Assembly: GCF_014230055.1 (NCBI RefSeq)
Contig: NZ_JACHVA010000052.1
Span: 29,222-93,221 of the forward strand
DNA: 64,000 nt
Source: Puniceicoccus vermicola
Lineage (GTDB): Bacteria > Verrucomicrobiota > Verrucomicrobiia > Opitutales > Puniceicoccaceae
Direction of reading: 5' to 3'
Positions within the stretch are counted from its first letter, which is position 1. Each line of letters starts with the position of its first letter. The notes beneath the pieces were generated by a model. That model saw only the letters and a list, made by a program, of their open reading frames with translations. It was not told the DNA's origin and did not search any database. Below, in pieces: positions 27,769 to 36,661 of the stretch. A program made the translations under genes and the position numbers.

Positions 27769-28374
27769 TTAGCTTTGCAGAAGCGGCTCGAGGTAGCCCC
27801 GCAATTGTTCGTGGGTTTCCGCTACGGGCCAGTCTGGCTTTTCATTTCGCAGGGATTCCGGGGGCCGAAAGAGAATCGCTTGGTCTGATGACTCGAGCAT
27901 GCTCACGTCGTTGTAAGAATCCCCTGCGGCGAAGATTTGAAAGCCAAGCCCGCGGAAGGCCTCCACCGCCCGACGCTTCTGATCTTGCTGGCGGAGGCGA
28001 TAATCGGTGATCCAGCCATCCTGGTCGATGACGAGCTCGTGGCAAAAGAGGGTGGGGTGTCCCAGTTGAGCCATCAGAGGGCCGGCGAACTGAGCAAAGG
28101 TGTCGGAAAGGATGATCACCCGTGTCTGAGCGCTTAGCCAAGAAATGAACTCACGGGCTCCCTCCAAAGGCTGCATTTCACTGATGACCTGGTGGATCGT
28201 CTCGACCCGGATTCCGTTCTCGCGGAGGATATCCAGACGGTAACGCATCAGGACGTCGTAGTCCGGCTCGTCACGAGTGGTGCGGAGAAGGGCGTGGATA
28301 CCTGTGCGTTTAGCCAGGCTCACCCAGATTTCAGGGACGAGAACTCCTTCAAGGTCGAGCGTTACCAGATGCAT
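27769..28374 (-). CDS. thrH: Phosphoserine phosphatase / homoserine phosphotransferase ThrH
   Basis: The ATG at 28374 gives 201 residues beginning with the HAD motif LDLEGVLVPEIW, in which Asp7 is the nucleophile. This agrees closely in length and sequence pattern with Pseudomonas ThrH (TTRDEPDYDVLM, VILSDTFAQF, AAGDSYNDVSMLE). ThrH removes phosphate from phosphoserine and can move it to homoserine, linking serine and threonine synthesis. Longer frames upstream lack HAD features. Together with the neighbouring 2-hydroxyacid dehydrogenase it could contribute to serine metabolism, but that link is inference. Confidence 0.9.
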   Translation of the reverse strand: MHLVTLDLEGVLVPEIWVSLAKRTGIHALLRTTRDEPDYDVLMRYRLDILRENGIRVETIHQVISEMQPLEGAREFISWLSAQTRVIILSDTFAQFAGPLMAQLGHPTLFCHELVIDQDGWITDYRLRQQDQKRRAVEAFRGLGFQIFAAGDSYNDVSMLESSDQAILFRPPESLRNEKPDWPVAETHEQLRGYLEPLLQS

Positions 28375-28427
28375 GGGCACCATTCCCGCTTTCTCGTCGT
28401 CCGAAGTCAAGCAACTGCGCAGCGTTC

Positions 28428-28760
28428 CTAATATCGGGGAATCGATGGATCGATCTCGTGAGACCACGCATCAATCCCCCCGGACATGGATTGGGCTTGC
28501 TCAAAACCTTTTCTTCGGAGAAATCCGGTAACTTGCAGGCTCCGCATCCCATGGTGACAGTAGACGATCAGTGGCTGGTCGCGTGGAATTTCTGACCACT
28601 TCTCGCTGATACTTTGCATTGGCAGGTGGAGATCCGGCTCCAGATGGGCGGTTTGCACTTCGAAGGCTTCGCGAACGTCGAGGAAAAGCAGATTTTCTTC
28701 GGCTTTTCGCCGAGCATAAGCTTCGGAGACGCTGACTTCGGTTGGGAGGGATTTGTTCAT
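28428..28760 (-). CDS. Single-domain rhodanese-like protein
   Basis: From the ATG at 28760 the product has 110 residues, a single rhodanese domain. The segment NLLFLDVREAFEVQTAHLE is the conserved first half and IVYCHHGMRSLQVTGFL holds the active-site cysteine loop CHHGMRS. There is no signal peptide, so it should be cytoplasmic. Such proteins carry persulfide sulfur; the acceptor here is unknown. It sits 35 bases after the 2-hydroxyacid dehydrogenase gene and 53 bases before thrH, on the same strand. Confidence 0.9.
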   Translation of the reverse strand: MNKSLPTEVSVSEAYARRKAEENLLFLDVREAFEVQTAHLEPDLHLPMQSISEKWSEIPRDQPLIVYCHHGMRSLQVTGFLRRKGFEQAQSMSGGIDAWSHEIDPSIPRY

Positions 28761-28795
28761 CGGAAATCTGAGGACGGGTTCGAGTTGCGGCGGAA

Positions 28796-29773
28796 CTAGA
28801 CGGTATTCTGGGGGCGCTCGGCCAGAAAGGCGGAGATGTTCGACGCGAGTGTGGCCATGAGGCGGGTCCGCGCTTCGGTGCTGGCCCAAGCCACATGGGG
28901 AGTAATTGCAGTGCGAGGTGCCTTGAGCAGGGGATTATCGATTGAGGGGGGCTCCGTCGAGGTGACGTCTGCCCCGTATCCGCCGAGTTTCCCGCTTTGG
29001 AGAGCTTCGGCAACCGCGTCTTCGTCGATGAGCGGCCCGCGTCCAGTGTTGAGGAGAAAGGCCCCATCCTTCATCGATTCCAGTGCTTCAGAATCGATCC
29101 ACTTTTCGGTTTCGGTTGTCAAAGGGCAGTGCAACGAGATGACGTCGGCTCGGTGAAGAAACTCCTCTTTCTCGAGCCACTCGCAGGCGAAATCGGTTTT
29201 CTTTTTCGAGCGGGAATGCACGAGGATATTCATTCCCAAGGCGGCGGCGATTCTCGCCGTGGCCTGAGCAATATCACCGCAGCCGACGATGCCAAAATTC
29301 TTATCGGCAAGCTCGATGATCGGTCCGGCCGTGATCGAAAAATCGGGTTGATTGGACCACTTGCCCGAACGGGAGAGTTCCGCTTGAGCAGAGAGTTTAG
29401 TGGCCAATTCCAGTAGCAAAGCGATCGCATGCTGGGCCACCGTAGGGGTCGAGTAGGAGGGGACGTTGGAAACGGTGATCCCGAGTTCACGAGCCGCTTC
29501 CAAATCAACCGCATTGGTTCCCGTGCTCATGAGCCCGATGTAGCGTAGATTCGGGAGTTGCTGGAGAATTTCTTTGTGCAGAACGACCTTGTTGGTCAAC
29601 AGGATCGAGGTCTCCGAGGCGCGCTCAAGAATTTCTTCAGGTTTGGTCCTCGGATAGAGTGTAACCGACCCCAGTTCGCTCAAGGGTTTCCAAGAGGGGT
29701 GTGCGGAATCGGACTGATCCACCGTGAGCGGTGAGGTCGTGTAGGCGTCCAGAACGACAATCGATGGCTTCAT
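28796..29773 (-). CDS. D-2-hydroxyacid dehydrogenase (glycerate dehydrogenase-like)
   Basis: Starting at the ATG at 29773 the product has 325 residues with the usual two-domain layout. Catalytic residues are seen in LNTGRGPLID (Arg), DVTSTEPPS (Glu) and TPHVAWAS (His). The nucleotide-binding loop reads GIVGCGDIAQATA, so the third glycine of the usual GxGxxG is replaced by alanine. The pattern MSTGTNAVDLEAARELGI resembles hydroxypyruvate/glycerate dehydrogenases, but substrate cannot be fixed by eye. It is the first gene of a minus-strand run with the rhodanese and thrH. Confidence 0.88.
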   Translation of the reverse strand: MKPSIVVLDAYTTSPLTVDQSDSAHPSWKPLSELGSVTLYPRTKPEEILERASETSILLTNKVVLHKEILQQLPNLRYIGLMSTGTNAVDLEAARELGITVSNVPSYSTPTVAQHAIALLLELATKLSAQAELSRSGKWSNQPDFSITAGPIIELADKNFGIVGCGDIAQATARIAAALGMNILVHSRSKKKTDFACEWLEKEEFLHRADVISLHCPLTTETEKWIDSEALESMKDGAFLLNTGRGPLIDEDAVAEALQSGKLGGYGADVTSTEPPSIDNPLLKAPRTAITPHVAWASTEARTRLMATLASNISAFLAERPQNTV

Positions 29774-29899
29774 TCGAATAAGGTAGAGGGAGCGGAATCC
29801 CAAAGACGAGACTCTTCTGGTTTTCGCATTGATTGCAGGGCGGAATCCTCGCCTCTCGGAGAGTTTCGGGAAGAGTCAATAAACCGCTCATGCCTGATA

Positions 29900-29927
29900 T
29901 GTTAACCTGATGAAATTTAAGTTAACA
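29900..29927. promoter_or_regulatory. Candidate operator upstream of TonB-dependent receptor
   Basis: A perfect inverted repeat TGTTAAC - 14 bases - GTTAACA lies 38 bases before the receptor start in an AT-rich region. It has the dimensions of a dimeric repressor site. Metal-uptake regulators of the Fur/Zur family often control such receptors, but this sequence does not match a site I can name. Confidence 0.5.
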
Positions 29928-29964
29928 CTTGCATTCGGTTCCTACCTTTTCTTGAAACGATAGG

Positions 29965-31794
29965 ATGCGTATACGAGCCATTACCTTGCTGGGTTCTTTT
30001 TGCTCCCTTGCCACTGCTGCGGATGTAGCCATCGATGCGGTATCCCCGCCGGTATTATTGCCTGCAGTGGCGACCCCTTCGGCTACCTATGAGACTCCGG
30101 TTTCGGCGCTGCAGTTCGATCCGCGGGTCGATGTGCAAGGTCGTCTTTTCAACGAAGCGCAGGCGGATGTGACGGTACGGGGTGGTACCTTCGAAAGCAC
30201 GGGTTTTGTCTTGGGAGCAGCGACTTTATTGGACCCGCAAACAGGTCACTATTTCGCGGATATCCCCGTCCCAACCGCAATGCTTCTCGAGCCGACCATT
30301 CAAACGGGCTCGGAGAATACTTTGGGGTCATTCAACTCGACTGCCGGTTCGATCCGTTGGGGATGGGCACCCGTCAGGGAAGGGGGCCAGATTCTGGTGG
30401 GTTTCAGTCAGCACGATGGAAATACGCAGGAACTCCTGGGAGGCGTTGGTATCGGCACGGACCCTTGGGGAGGAGAATGGCTCGTCGACGGGAATTTTGC
30501 CCATTCGGAAGGAGATGGTGATTTGGACTACGCCGACCACCAGTTTCATCGGTATTCCGGAAGGGTGCAGCGGAGGAGTGATGTTACCCAGACGGATCTC
30601 TTCGCTGGATACCAGCACAAGGTCTTCGGCCTGCAAAATCTTTACGCAGCTCCTTATGACTCTTACGAAAAGGAAGATGTCGAGACTCGTCTCTTTTTAC
30701 TGAATCATCGATACACCCCTGACGAAGACCAATGGCTGGAACTGACGGGTTACTATCGCCGGAACAACGACGATTACGATTTCAACCGATTCAGCCCGAA
30801 CTCCGGAAACCCTTTTGTTCATGAGACAAATAATGGGGGAGGAGCATTGAAAGGGTCTCAGCCGATCGGAGAATATCAGCTCCTCTACGGTGCGGAGATT
30901 TACGCAGACAGCATCGACAGTACCTCGCTCAACTTCGGACCTTACGATTCCCAGATTCTCGGATCGGCAAGCCTGGCCGGAAAACGCAGTTGGGAGGCGG
31001 ACGAAGGAATCTGGACTGCACTGTTGGGAGCCAAATGGGATGACTCGAATCATTTTGACGGCGAAGTTCTCCCCGTCTCTCGCTTGGAATATAGGCAAGT
31101 CGACGACTATGGAGATGGATGGAACGCTTACGCGGACATCTCGGGAGCCAGTCAAGTCCCCGGCTACACGGCGGTAGCATCCTCTCCCAATGGCGGAATC
31201 TTCCGGGGAAATCCCGACCTGGGACGGGAAACCTCATGGAGCTTCTCGCTAGGAGGAGGGGTAGACGAGGGTCCTTGGTCCATAGACTCAGCAGTGTTCG
31301 CCCGTCGGGATGACAACCTCTCCGACTGGACCTACAACACGAATAGTGGAGCCGCCCGCACCGCGAACCCCATCGACCTATGGGTCTACGGCCTAGAGCT
31401 TCTGGGGCGCTACGGATGGGAGTCTGGAACCGTCTCCCTCGGATATGCCTGGCTCGAAAAGGACGAGGACTACGGCTCGACCGAAGTCGACGCCAGCTTC
31501 TACGCCTTAAACTACCCCGAGCATCGCGTGACCCTAACCCTTCAGTGGGATTTGACCTCCTGGCTAGCTCTGCAAACCGACACCGAATGGAGACTCCAGA
31601 GAGAAAACATTCTCCGCGAATCGAGCGATACCGCCCTGCTGACAGACCTAGCTTTCCGATTCCAAACCGAGAAACTCCCCGGAGCCGAACTTTGGGTAGG
31701 AGTCTGGAACCTATGGGACGACGACTTCCAAGAAGTCCCCGGCGTCCCCAGAGAAGGGCAAACCTTCTTCGCCAATCTCGCCTACCACTTTTAA
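29965..31794 (+). CDS. TonB-dependent receptor-like outer-membrane protein with reduced plug
   Basis: The 609-residue product has a short signal peptide (ITLLGSFCSLATA). It then shows a recognisable plug remnant: VDVQGRLFNEAQADVTVRGGTFESTG in pieces, and DPQTGHYFADIPV, resembling BtuB-like receptors. A long beta-barrel follows, with FRGNPDLGRETSWSFSLGGG typical of TonB receptors, and the chain ends in NLAYHF with a terminal phenylalanine. The plug is shorter than usual and no TonB box is obvious near the N-terminus. It probably imports a metal complex or cofactor; an inverted repeat lies just upstream. Confidence 0.8.
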   Translation: MRIRAITLLGSFCSLATAADVAIDAVSPPVLLPAVATPSATYETPVSALQFDPRVDVQGRLFNEAQADVTVRGGTFESTGFVLGAATLLDPQTGHYFADIPVPTAMLLEPTIQTGSENTLGSFNSTAGSIRWGWAPVREGGQILVGFSQHDGNTQELLGGVGIGTDPWGGEWLVDGNFAHSEGDGDLDYADHQFHRYSGRVQRRSDVTQTDLFAGYQHKVFGLQNLYAAPYDSYEKEDVETRLFLLNHRYTPDEDQWLELTGYYRRNNDDYDFNRFSPNSGNPFVHETNNGGGALKGSQPIGEYQLLYGAEIYADSIDSTSLNFGPYDSQILGSASLAGKRSWEADEGIWTALLGAKWDDSNHFDGEVLPVSRLEYRQVDDYGDGWNAYADISGASQVPGYTAVASSPNGGIFRGNPDLGRETSWSFSLGGGVDEGPWSIDSAVFARRDDNLSDWTYNTNSGAARTANPIDLWVYGLELLGRYGWESGTVSLGYAWLEKDEDYGSTEVDASFYALNYPEHRVTLTLQWDLTSWLALQTDTEWRLQRENILRESSDTALLTDLAFRFQTEKLPGAELWVGVWNLWDDDFQEVPGVPREGQTFFANLAYHF

Positions 31795-31825
31795 GTGACG
31801 GCCAATCGAGTTTTTTCCCCTGGCT

Positions 31826-31861
31826 GGAGATGTCGAATGGAAATGGCAGTTCGGCATCTCC
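31826..31861. terminator. Hairpin after the receptor gene
   Basis: GGAGATGTCGAA at 31826-31837 pairs with TTCGGCATCTCC at 31850-31861 (one G-T pair) across a 12-base loop, 31 bases after the receptor stop. Only a weak T-rich tail follows, so it may be a terminator or an element linked to the transposase gene downstream. Confidence 0.5.
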
Positions 31862-31934
31862 TTCGTTTCGGGGTAGATTAATAAACCAGGTTTAAAAATT
31901 TGATCTCCATTTGAAAGTCTGCTCTGCTGAGACC

Positions 31935-32885
31935 ATGAGAAGAAAACGGATGCGCCTCGATGGACAGACAGCTTACTACCATGTGATGAGTCGGACAGTG
32001 AATGGGGAGGCTCTCTTTGGGGATCGGGAGAGGGAGGTTTTGCGGAAAATGATTTGGCAGGTGGCTGATTTCTCGGGGATTCGGGTGGTTACTTATGCGG
32101 TGATGAAGAACCATTTTCATATTTTGGTGGAGGTGCCGGCGGAGGTTAGTATTTCAGACGAGGAGTTGGTTCGTCGGTATCGTCGGCTTTATCCGAAGCC
32201 TACGCCTTGGAACCCGATGCCGGCGGAGGTGTTGGAGGGGCATCTTCGGGATAATTCTTTGGAGGGGATGGACTTGCGGAAGAGTCTGTTGCGACGGATG
32301 GGGGATGTTTCTTGGATGATGAAGACTCTGAAGCAGCGGTTTGCGATGTGGTTTAATCGATCGCGGGATCGCTTTGGGCCGCTTTGGTGTGAGCGGTTTA
32401 AGAGTGTCCTGGTGGAAGGGGATCGTTGGGCTTTGCGGACGGTGGCTGCCTATATTGACCTGAATGCGGTTCGGGCGGGGTTGGTGTCAGACCCTAAGGA
32501 TTATCGGTTTTGTGGGTATGCCGAGGCACTGGGCGGGAGTCGGATGGCTCGGGCTGGGCTTTCTGTGGTGGATAAGGATTTGGCTGGGTATCGGCAGACT
32601 TTGTATGGGGTCGGAGCCGGGGAGAAGGCTGAGAAGTGCTCGATTTCGCGGGAAGAAGCGGTGCGGGTGTTGGAAGAGGAGAAGGGGAAATTGCCTCTGT
32701 CCGTCGTTTTGCGGTGCCGGGTGCGTTATTTTACCGACGGGATGGTGCTGGGTTCGCCCTCGTTTGTGGAGGAGCAGGTGCAGGGAGATCCGGGGACGCG
32801 TCCGAAGCGGGCGCATGCGATGAGCGGGACCGACTGGGGTGGTTTGGCTGTTGGGACCGGGCTGCGGAAGGGTTTGTTCCGGTAG
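31935..32885 (+). CDS. REP-associated tyrosine transposase (RAYT / Y1 HUH family), long form
   Basis: From the ATG at 31935 the product has 316 residues. It carries the Y1 transposase domain: AYYHVMSRTVNGE at the start, the HUH motif in MKNHFHILVEVP, and the catalytic tyrosine region in VAAYIDLNAVRAGLV, with WCERFKSVLVEGD between. RAYTs are single-copy domesticated relatives of IS200/IS605 transposases that act on REP palindromes. A C-terminal extension of about 110 residues follows the core and has a basic stretch. Codons are strongly G-rich at third positions compared with the receptor gene before it. It lacks obvious flanking REP arrays. Confidence 0.88.
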   Translation: MRRKRMRLDGQTAYYHVMSRTVNGEALFGDREREVLRKMIWQVADFSGIRVVTYAVMKNHFHILVEVPAEVSISDEELVRRYRRLYPKPTPWNPMPAEVLEGHLRDNSLEGMDLRKSLLRRMGDVSWMMKTLKQRFAMWFNRSRDRFGPLWCERFKSVLVEGDRWALRTVAAYIDLNAVRAGLVSDPKDYRFCGYAEALGGSRMARAGLSVVDKDLAGYRQTLYGVGAGEKAEKCSISREEAVRVLEEEKGKLPLSVVLRCRVRYFTDGMVLGSPSFVEEQVQGDPGTRPKRAHAMSGTDWGGLAVGTGLRKGLFR

Positions 32886-32978
32886 TTTTGCTTTTTCCGC
32901 ATTGCTTGGAGTACATTCGAAAACTGATTTGCTCCTGCTATTGCCACGGAGCCCAGTTTTCCCAAGCATTGAGATTCG

Positions 32979-33926
32979 ATGTCAAGCAATGCGAAAAAGC
33001 TCCGTGTCGGGGTAGCCGGTGTCGGTTACCTCGGTCGTCACCACGTCCGGATTTATCACGAGCTCAAAGATCTCTGCGAGTTCGTTGGGATTTTTGAGGT
33101 CGATGATGAACGCGCCACGGAGGTGGTGGACCAGTATCAGTGTCCGCGTTTCTCCACGCTGGAAGAAATGGCTGAAGCTTGTGATGCGGTCAGTGTGGTG
33201 GTTCCGACGGATCGACATGCTGAGGTGTCATTGCCCCTGTTGGAAGGTGGGTGTCATCTGATGGTTGAGAAACCGATTTGTAAGAATCGAGAGGAGGCGG
33301 CTGCGATTCTGGCCAAGGCCCGTGAGAAAGAGCTTACGGTTCAGGTTGGGCATATCGAGCAGTACAATCCGGTTACTTCCTTTCTGGAAGAAGCGGTGCA
33401 TCAACCGAAGTTCATTACCGCTGATCGGTTGGCTCCTTTCAATCCACGTGGAACTGAAGTCGGGGTGGTTCTCGATCTGATGATTCACGATATTGGGGTC
33501 ATTCTTCAGTTGGTGCAATCCCCGGTGGAGAGGATTGAGGCGGTTGGTGTGGATGTTCTCTCGAAGTCGGAGGATATCGCGAACGCGCGGATTGTCTTTG
33601 AGAACGGATGTGTGGCGAACATCAATACCAGCCGAGTGAGTTTGAAAAAGGTGAGGGAGATTCGGGTCTTTCAGCCGGAGTCTTACTTGTCTTTAGATTT
33701 CATGAACCAGAAAGGTCACCTCCTCCGGAAGGGACCGATGGGGCTGGCGAAGGAAGATATACCCATTGAGCCCGGCGAGCCTTTGCGGCTGGAGTTGGAA
33801 TCGTTTCTGTCCTGCCTTAAGGATGGATCCGAGCCAAAGGTATCGGGTGTATCTGGATTGAAGGCGCTCGAAATTGCCTTGGAGGTCACTCGTCAGATTC
33901 GAGAAGGACAGTCTCTCGGCAAATGA
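32979..33926 (+). CDS. Gfo/Idh/MocA family oxidoreductase coupled to lpxB
   Basis: The 315-residue product has an N-terminal NAD(P)-binding domain (LRVGVAGVGYLGRHHVRIY) and the family's EKP motif (HLMVEKPICKNREEA). It also has the DLMIHDIGVILQL segment carrying the Asp-x-x-x-His-Asp catalytic elements. It probably oxidises or reduces a sugar or nucleotide sugar. The stop overlaps the lpxB start as ATGA, so a link to lipid A or surface-sugar metabolism is inferred. An imperfect long inverted repeat (GAAAACTG at 32919, CAGTTTTC at 32954) lies upstream. Confidence 0.88.
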   Translation: MSSNAKKLRVGVAGVGYLGRHHVRIYHELKDLCEFVGIFEVDDERATEVVDQYQCPRFSTLEEMAEACDAVSVVVPTDRHAEVSLPLLEGGCHLMVEKPICKNREEAAAILAKAREKELTVQVGHIEQYNPVTSFLEEAVHQPKFITADRLAPFNPRGTEVGVVLDLMIHDIGVILQLVQSPVERIEAVGVDVLSKSEDIANARIVFENGCVANINTSRVSLKKVREIRVFQPESYLSLDFMNQKGHLLRKGPMGLAKEDIPIEPGEPLRLELESFLSCLKDGSEPKVSGVSGLKALEIALEVTRQIREGQSLGK

Positions 33927-35140
33927 GTCGTTCGTCTCAGGTTCCTGAGATCAATCCTTTCGAGCCTCCCCGTGGAGGCCGGGTGGATGTTCTTGTCGTG
34001 GCGGGTGAACACAGTGGAGATCAGCACGCGGCGACGATGGTGAAAGATCTGCTGGGTGCGGATTCAGGTCTTTCTGTGAGTGCATTGGGAGGACCAGCTT
34101 TGGAAGAGGCAGGCGCTCAGGTTCTCTACGAGTTGACGGAGCTTTCGGTCGTTGGGATTGTTGAGGTGCTCGCCCACTACGGGGAGTTTAAGAAACTCTT
34201 TGCCCAGACGGTGGAGTGGATCCGTGAATACAAGCCGAAGGTGGTTTGCCTTGTGGATTATCCGGGGTTCAACCTGAGGTTGGCGAAGGAACTTTGTCGA
34301 CTGGGAATCAGCCGAAAAGGGGGAGGAGAGACGACCGTTCTCGCCTATATTAGCCCGCAAATCTGGGCATGGAAGAGCAAGCGTCGATTCAAGATGCAAG
34401 AGTGGCTGGACGAGGTGGGGACGATCTTCCCATTTGAAGTCGATTGTTACAAAGACACGACCCTTCCGGCTTTCTTCCTCGGACATCCTTTTGTCGATCC
34501 ACGTTTCTCTTTGCAGGTGAAGTATGATCCAACAGGTCCATTGCTTCTTCTCCCGGGAAGTCGAACTGCGGCTGTGGGTCGGATTTTTCCTCGAATGCTT
34601 GCGGGGGTTGAGAAGGCTTCTGAAGAATGGCGGGGGCGCGGTGTGAGGATTTTGTATCCAGGGCCCCGGATTAAGTCTGAGCTCGAGCGAATTCTTTCGG
34701 AGGTCCAGCTATCTTTTGAGCCGGAGCTGCGTCCTGTTTCAGAGGGGTCTACAGGATCGGCGGTTTTGACCAGCAGTGGGACTATGTCACTTCAGTGCGC
34801 ACTGGCTGGATTGCCGGGGACGATCGTTTACCGTGCTCATTCGTTGACGTACGTTATTGGGCGCACCTTTGTGAAGATTCCGTATCTGGGGATCGCGAAT
34901 ATTTTGTTGGACCGTCCTTTCTATCCCGAGTTGATTCAAGGTGCAGCATCCGCAAATCGTTTGGCGGAGAGGATTACCGAGATGTTTTCGATCGAGGCCG
35001 TGGAGGAGGCCGAAGCGGGTGCTGAGGAATTGCGGCGGATTCTCTCGATGAACCGATACCTTGATCCCGCGGGATGGGTGAAGAGTCATCTGAACCCCCC
35101 TCGCCCGGGCGAAGCGGTGGAGATGATCGGTCCGCAGTAG
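33923..35140 (+). CDS. lpxB: Lipid-A-disaccharide synthase
   Basis: This 405-residue GT19 enzyme joins UDP-2,3-diacylglucosamine and lipid X at the inner membrane to give the lipid A disaccharide. Signature segments are VVAGEHSGDQHAATMVKDL, ELSVVGIVEVLAHY, LVDYPGFNLRLAKEL, AYISPQIWAWKSKR, LLLPGSRTAAVGRIFP and the late TSSGTMSLQCALAGLP. It is translationally coupled to the upstream oxidoreductase. Its presence shows that the organism makes lipid A-type lipopolysaccharide. No other lpx genes lie in the window. Confidence 0.95.
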   Translation: MSRSSQVPEINPFEPPRGGRVDVLVVAGEHSGDQHAATMVKDLLGADSGLSVSALGGPALEEAGAQVLYELTELSVVGIVEVLAHYGEFKKLFAQTVEWIREYKPKVVCLVDYPGFNLRLAKELCRLGISRKGGGETTVLAYISPQIWAWKSKRRFKMQEWLDEVGTIFPFEVDCYKDTTLPAFFLGHPFVDPRFSLQVKYDPTGPLLLLPGSRTAAVGRIFPRMLAGVEKASEEWRGRGVRILYPGPRIKSELERILSEVQLSFEPELRPVSEGSTGSAVLTSSGTMSLQCALAGLPGTIVYRAHSLTYVIGRTFVKIPYLGIANILLDRPFYPELIQGAASANRLAERITEMFSIEAVEEAEAGAEELRRILSMNRYLDPAGWVKSHLNPPRPGEAVEMIGPQ

Positions 35141-35161
35141 GGAGAAGGAGCTTGCGGGCTA

Positions 35162-35788
35162 TTAGACGAGTCCGTGGATTTCAGCAAACGGATCGTCGTT
35201 GCTGTCATTGTTCCATTTATACTCGGCTCTTAGGGCCACTTCTTTTGCGGTTTTTTCTCCGTAGATTTCCTGCACGAGACCCAGGGCCATATCCATTCCC
35301 GCCGAGACGCCTGAAGAGGTGAAGAATTTTCCGTCCTCCACCCAACGGGCTTTGGCTACCCAGTCCACCTCCGACCGTTGAGAGGTGACCCATTGCCAAG
35401 CGGCTTTGTTCGTCGTGGCGCGTTTGTGGTCGAGCTGCCCCGTTTTTGCCAGAAGGGCGGAACCGGTGCAGACCGTAGTTACGTATTGTGCAGTCTGGGA
35501 GAGTCGGTCGATCTCGCACAAAAGGGTGGGGTTCTCGACCTCGGTCCGGGTTCCTTTGCCCCCTGGAACTAAGAGAATGTCGACGCTCTCACAATCGGAT
35601 AGGGCTCGCTCGGCAAGTGCGGTGGGACCTTGGCCACTTCTGACCGAACCCGTTTTTTCGGCGAGCATGACAAAATCGAACAAGTCGGGGAGGATCAAAA
35701 AGAAATCCAAAGGGCCGAATACGTCGAGGAGTTCGAAGCCGGGAAAGAGAACGGTCCCGACCGTGGGTTTAGGAGTAGATGAAGTCAT
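35162..35788 (-). CDS. DJ-1/PfpI family protein
   Basis: The ATG at 35788 gives 208 residues and begins immediately before the first strand (VGTVLFPGFELLDVFGPLDF), the pattern of the ThiJ/InhA-type branch. The nucleophilic cysteine is in TTVCTGSALLAKTG, and ILLVPGGKGTR precedes it. Relatives include isonitrile hydratases and AraC-linked amidase-like domains, so no substrate is assigned. A longer frame back to 35935 crosses the sodA terminator and was rejected. Confidence 0.88.
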   Translation of the reverse strand: MTSSTPKPTVGTVLFPGFELLDVFGPLDFFLILPDLFDFVMLAEKTGSVRSGQGPTALAERALSDCESVDILLVPGGKGTRTEVENPTLLCEIDRLSQTAQYVTTVCTGSALLAKTGQLDHKRATTNKAAWQWVTSQRSEVDWVAKARWVEDGKFFTSSGVSAGMDMALGLVQEIYGEKTAKEVALRAEYKWNNDSNDDPFAEIHGLV

Positions 35789-35884
35789 GTCAGCAGGAAT
35801 TTGCGCATCTTGTTGATTTGATTCTGCTGAGAGCCCATTCCAAAAGCGAGTGCAATTTGGATGAGCCAGAAGAGGGGCGAAGAC

Positions 35885-35915
35885 AAAAAAAGCGGCCCGG
35901 ATATCCGGGCCGCTT
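35885..35915 (-). terminator. Intrinsic terminator for sodA
   Basis: A perfect 11-bp inverted repeat AAGCGGCCCGG - ATAT - CCGGGCCGCTT (35890-35915) is preceded by A residues, giving a T tract on the minus strand. It is 32 bases beyond the sodA stop. Confidence 0.9.
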
Positions 35916-35947
35916 GGTAAAGGTGTTTGGTTCAACGAGATTCTCGC

Positions 35948-36574
35948 TTAGCTCTTGGCTGCGAGGTAGTTTTCGTTGGCCTTGCCCCAATCGATAACAT
36001 TCCAGAAAGCGGAGATGTAGTCGGGGCGCTTGTTTTGATACTTCAGGTAGTAGGCGTGTTCCCAAACGTCGAGACCGATGACGGGGATCCCTGGGCATTC
36101 GACCGTACCCTTCATGAGAGGGCTATCCTGATTGGCGGTCGAGCAAACGCAGAGGCTGCCGTCTTCTTTCACGCTGAGCCAAGCCCATCCGCTGCCGAAG
36201 CGAGTCGTCGCAGCGGCGGTGAACTTTTCTTTGAAGCTTTCGAATCCGCCGAGTTCGCTTTCGATGGCGGCTGCGAGTTCACCAGTCGGCTCTCCGCCTC
36301 CGTTGGCACTCAGGGTCTTCCAGAAAAAGGCGTGGTTGGAGTGACCTCCACCGTTGTTGCGGACGGCGGTGCGCTTCTCTTCGGGAACTGCGGAGAGGTC
36401 GGCGATCAGGTCGTCGACGCACTTTTCGCCGAGAGGAGTTCCTTCGACGGCGCCATTGAGCTTAGTGACGTAGGTGTTGTGGTGCTTCGTATGATGGATC
36501 TCCATCGTCTGAGCATCGAAATGAGGCTCGAGAGCGTCATATGCGTAGGGAAGGTCTGGTAGTTCGTAAGCCAT
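35948..36574 (-). CDS. sodA: Superoxide dismutase, Mn type of the Fe/Mn family
   Basis: The 208-residue protein converts superoxide to peroxide and oxygen. Metal ligands are His27 (EIHHTKHH), His81 ([11 protein letters not shown]), Asp169 and His173 ([14 protein letters not shown]). The glycines before HSNH and the glutamine in NQDSPLM (Gln149) are features associated with Mn rather than Fe forms, so Mn use is likely. No signal peptide is present. It is monocistronic with its own terminator, and complements the catalase in peroxide and superoxide defence. Confidence 0.95.
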   Translation of the reverse strand: MAYELPDLPYAYDALEPHFDAQTMEIHHTKHHNTYVTKLNGAVEGTPLGEKCVDDLIADLSAVPEEKRTAVRNNGGGHSNHAFFWKTLSANGGGEPTGELAAAIESELGGFESFKEKFTAAATTRFGSGWAWLSVKEDGSLCVCSTANQDSPLMKGTVECPGIPVIGLDVWEHAYYLKYQNKRPDYISAFWNVIDWGKANENYLAAKS

Positions 36575-36661
36575 AATATTTCTTTCTTCTTTATTGGGTT
36601 TGATTGTCTGAAGTTCGTACGTTGTTCCGGGTAGTGCCGTTTCGTCAACTACACGGACCTT

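Noticed and set aside
29804..29964. Cobalamin riboswitch before the BtuB-like receptor
   Set aside because: I looked for a B12-box-like segment and long leader; the 160-base spacer shows only the inverted repeat and no B12 box.
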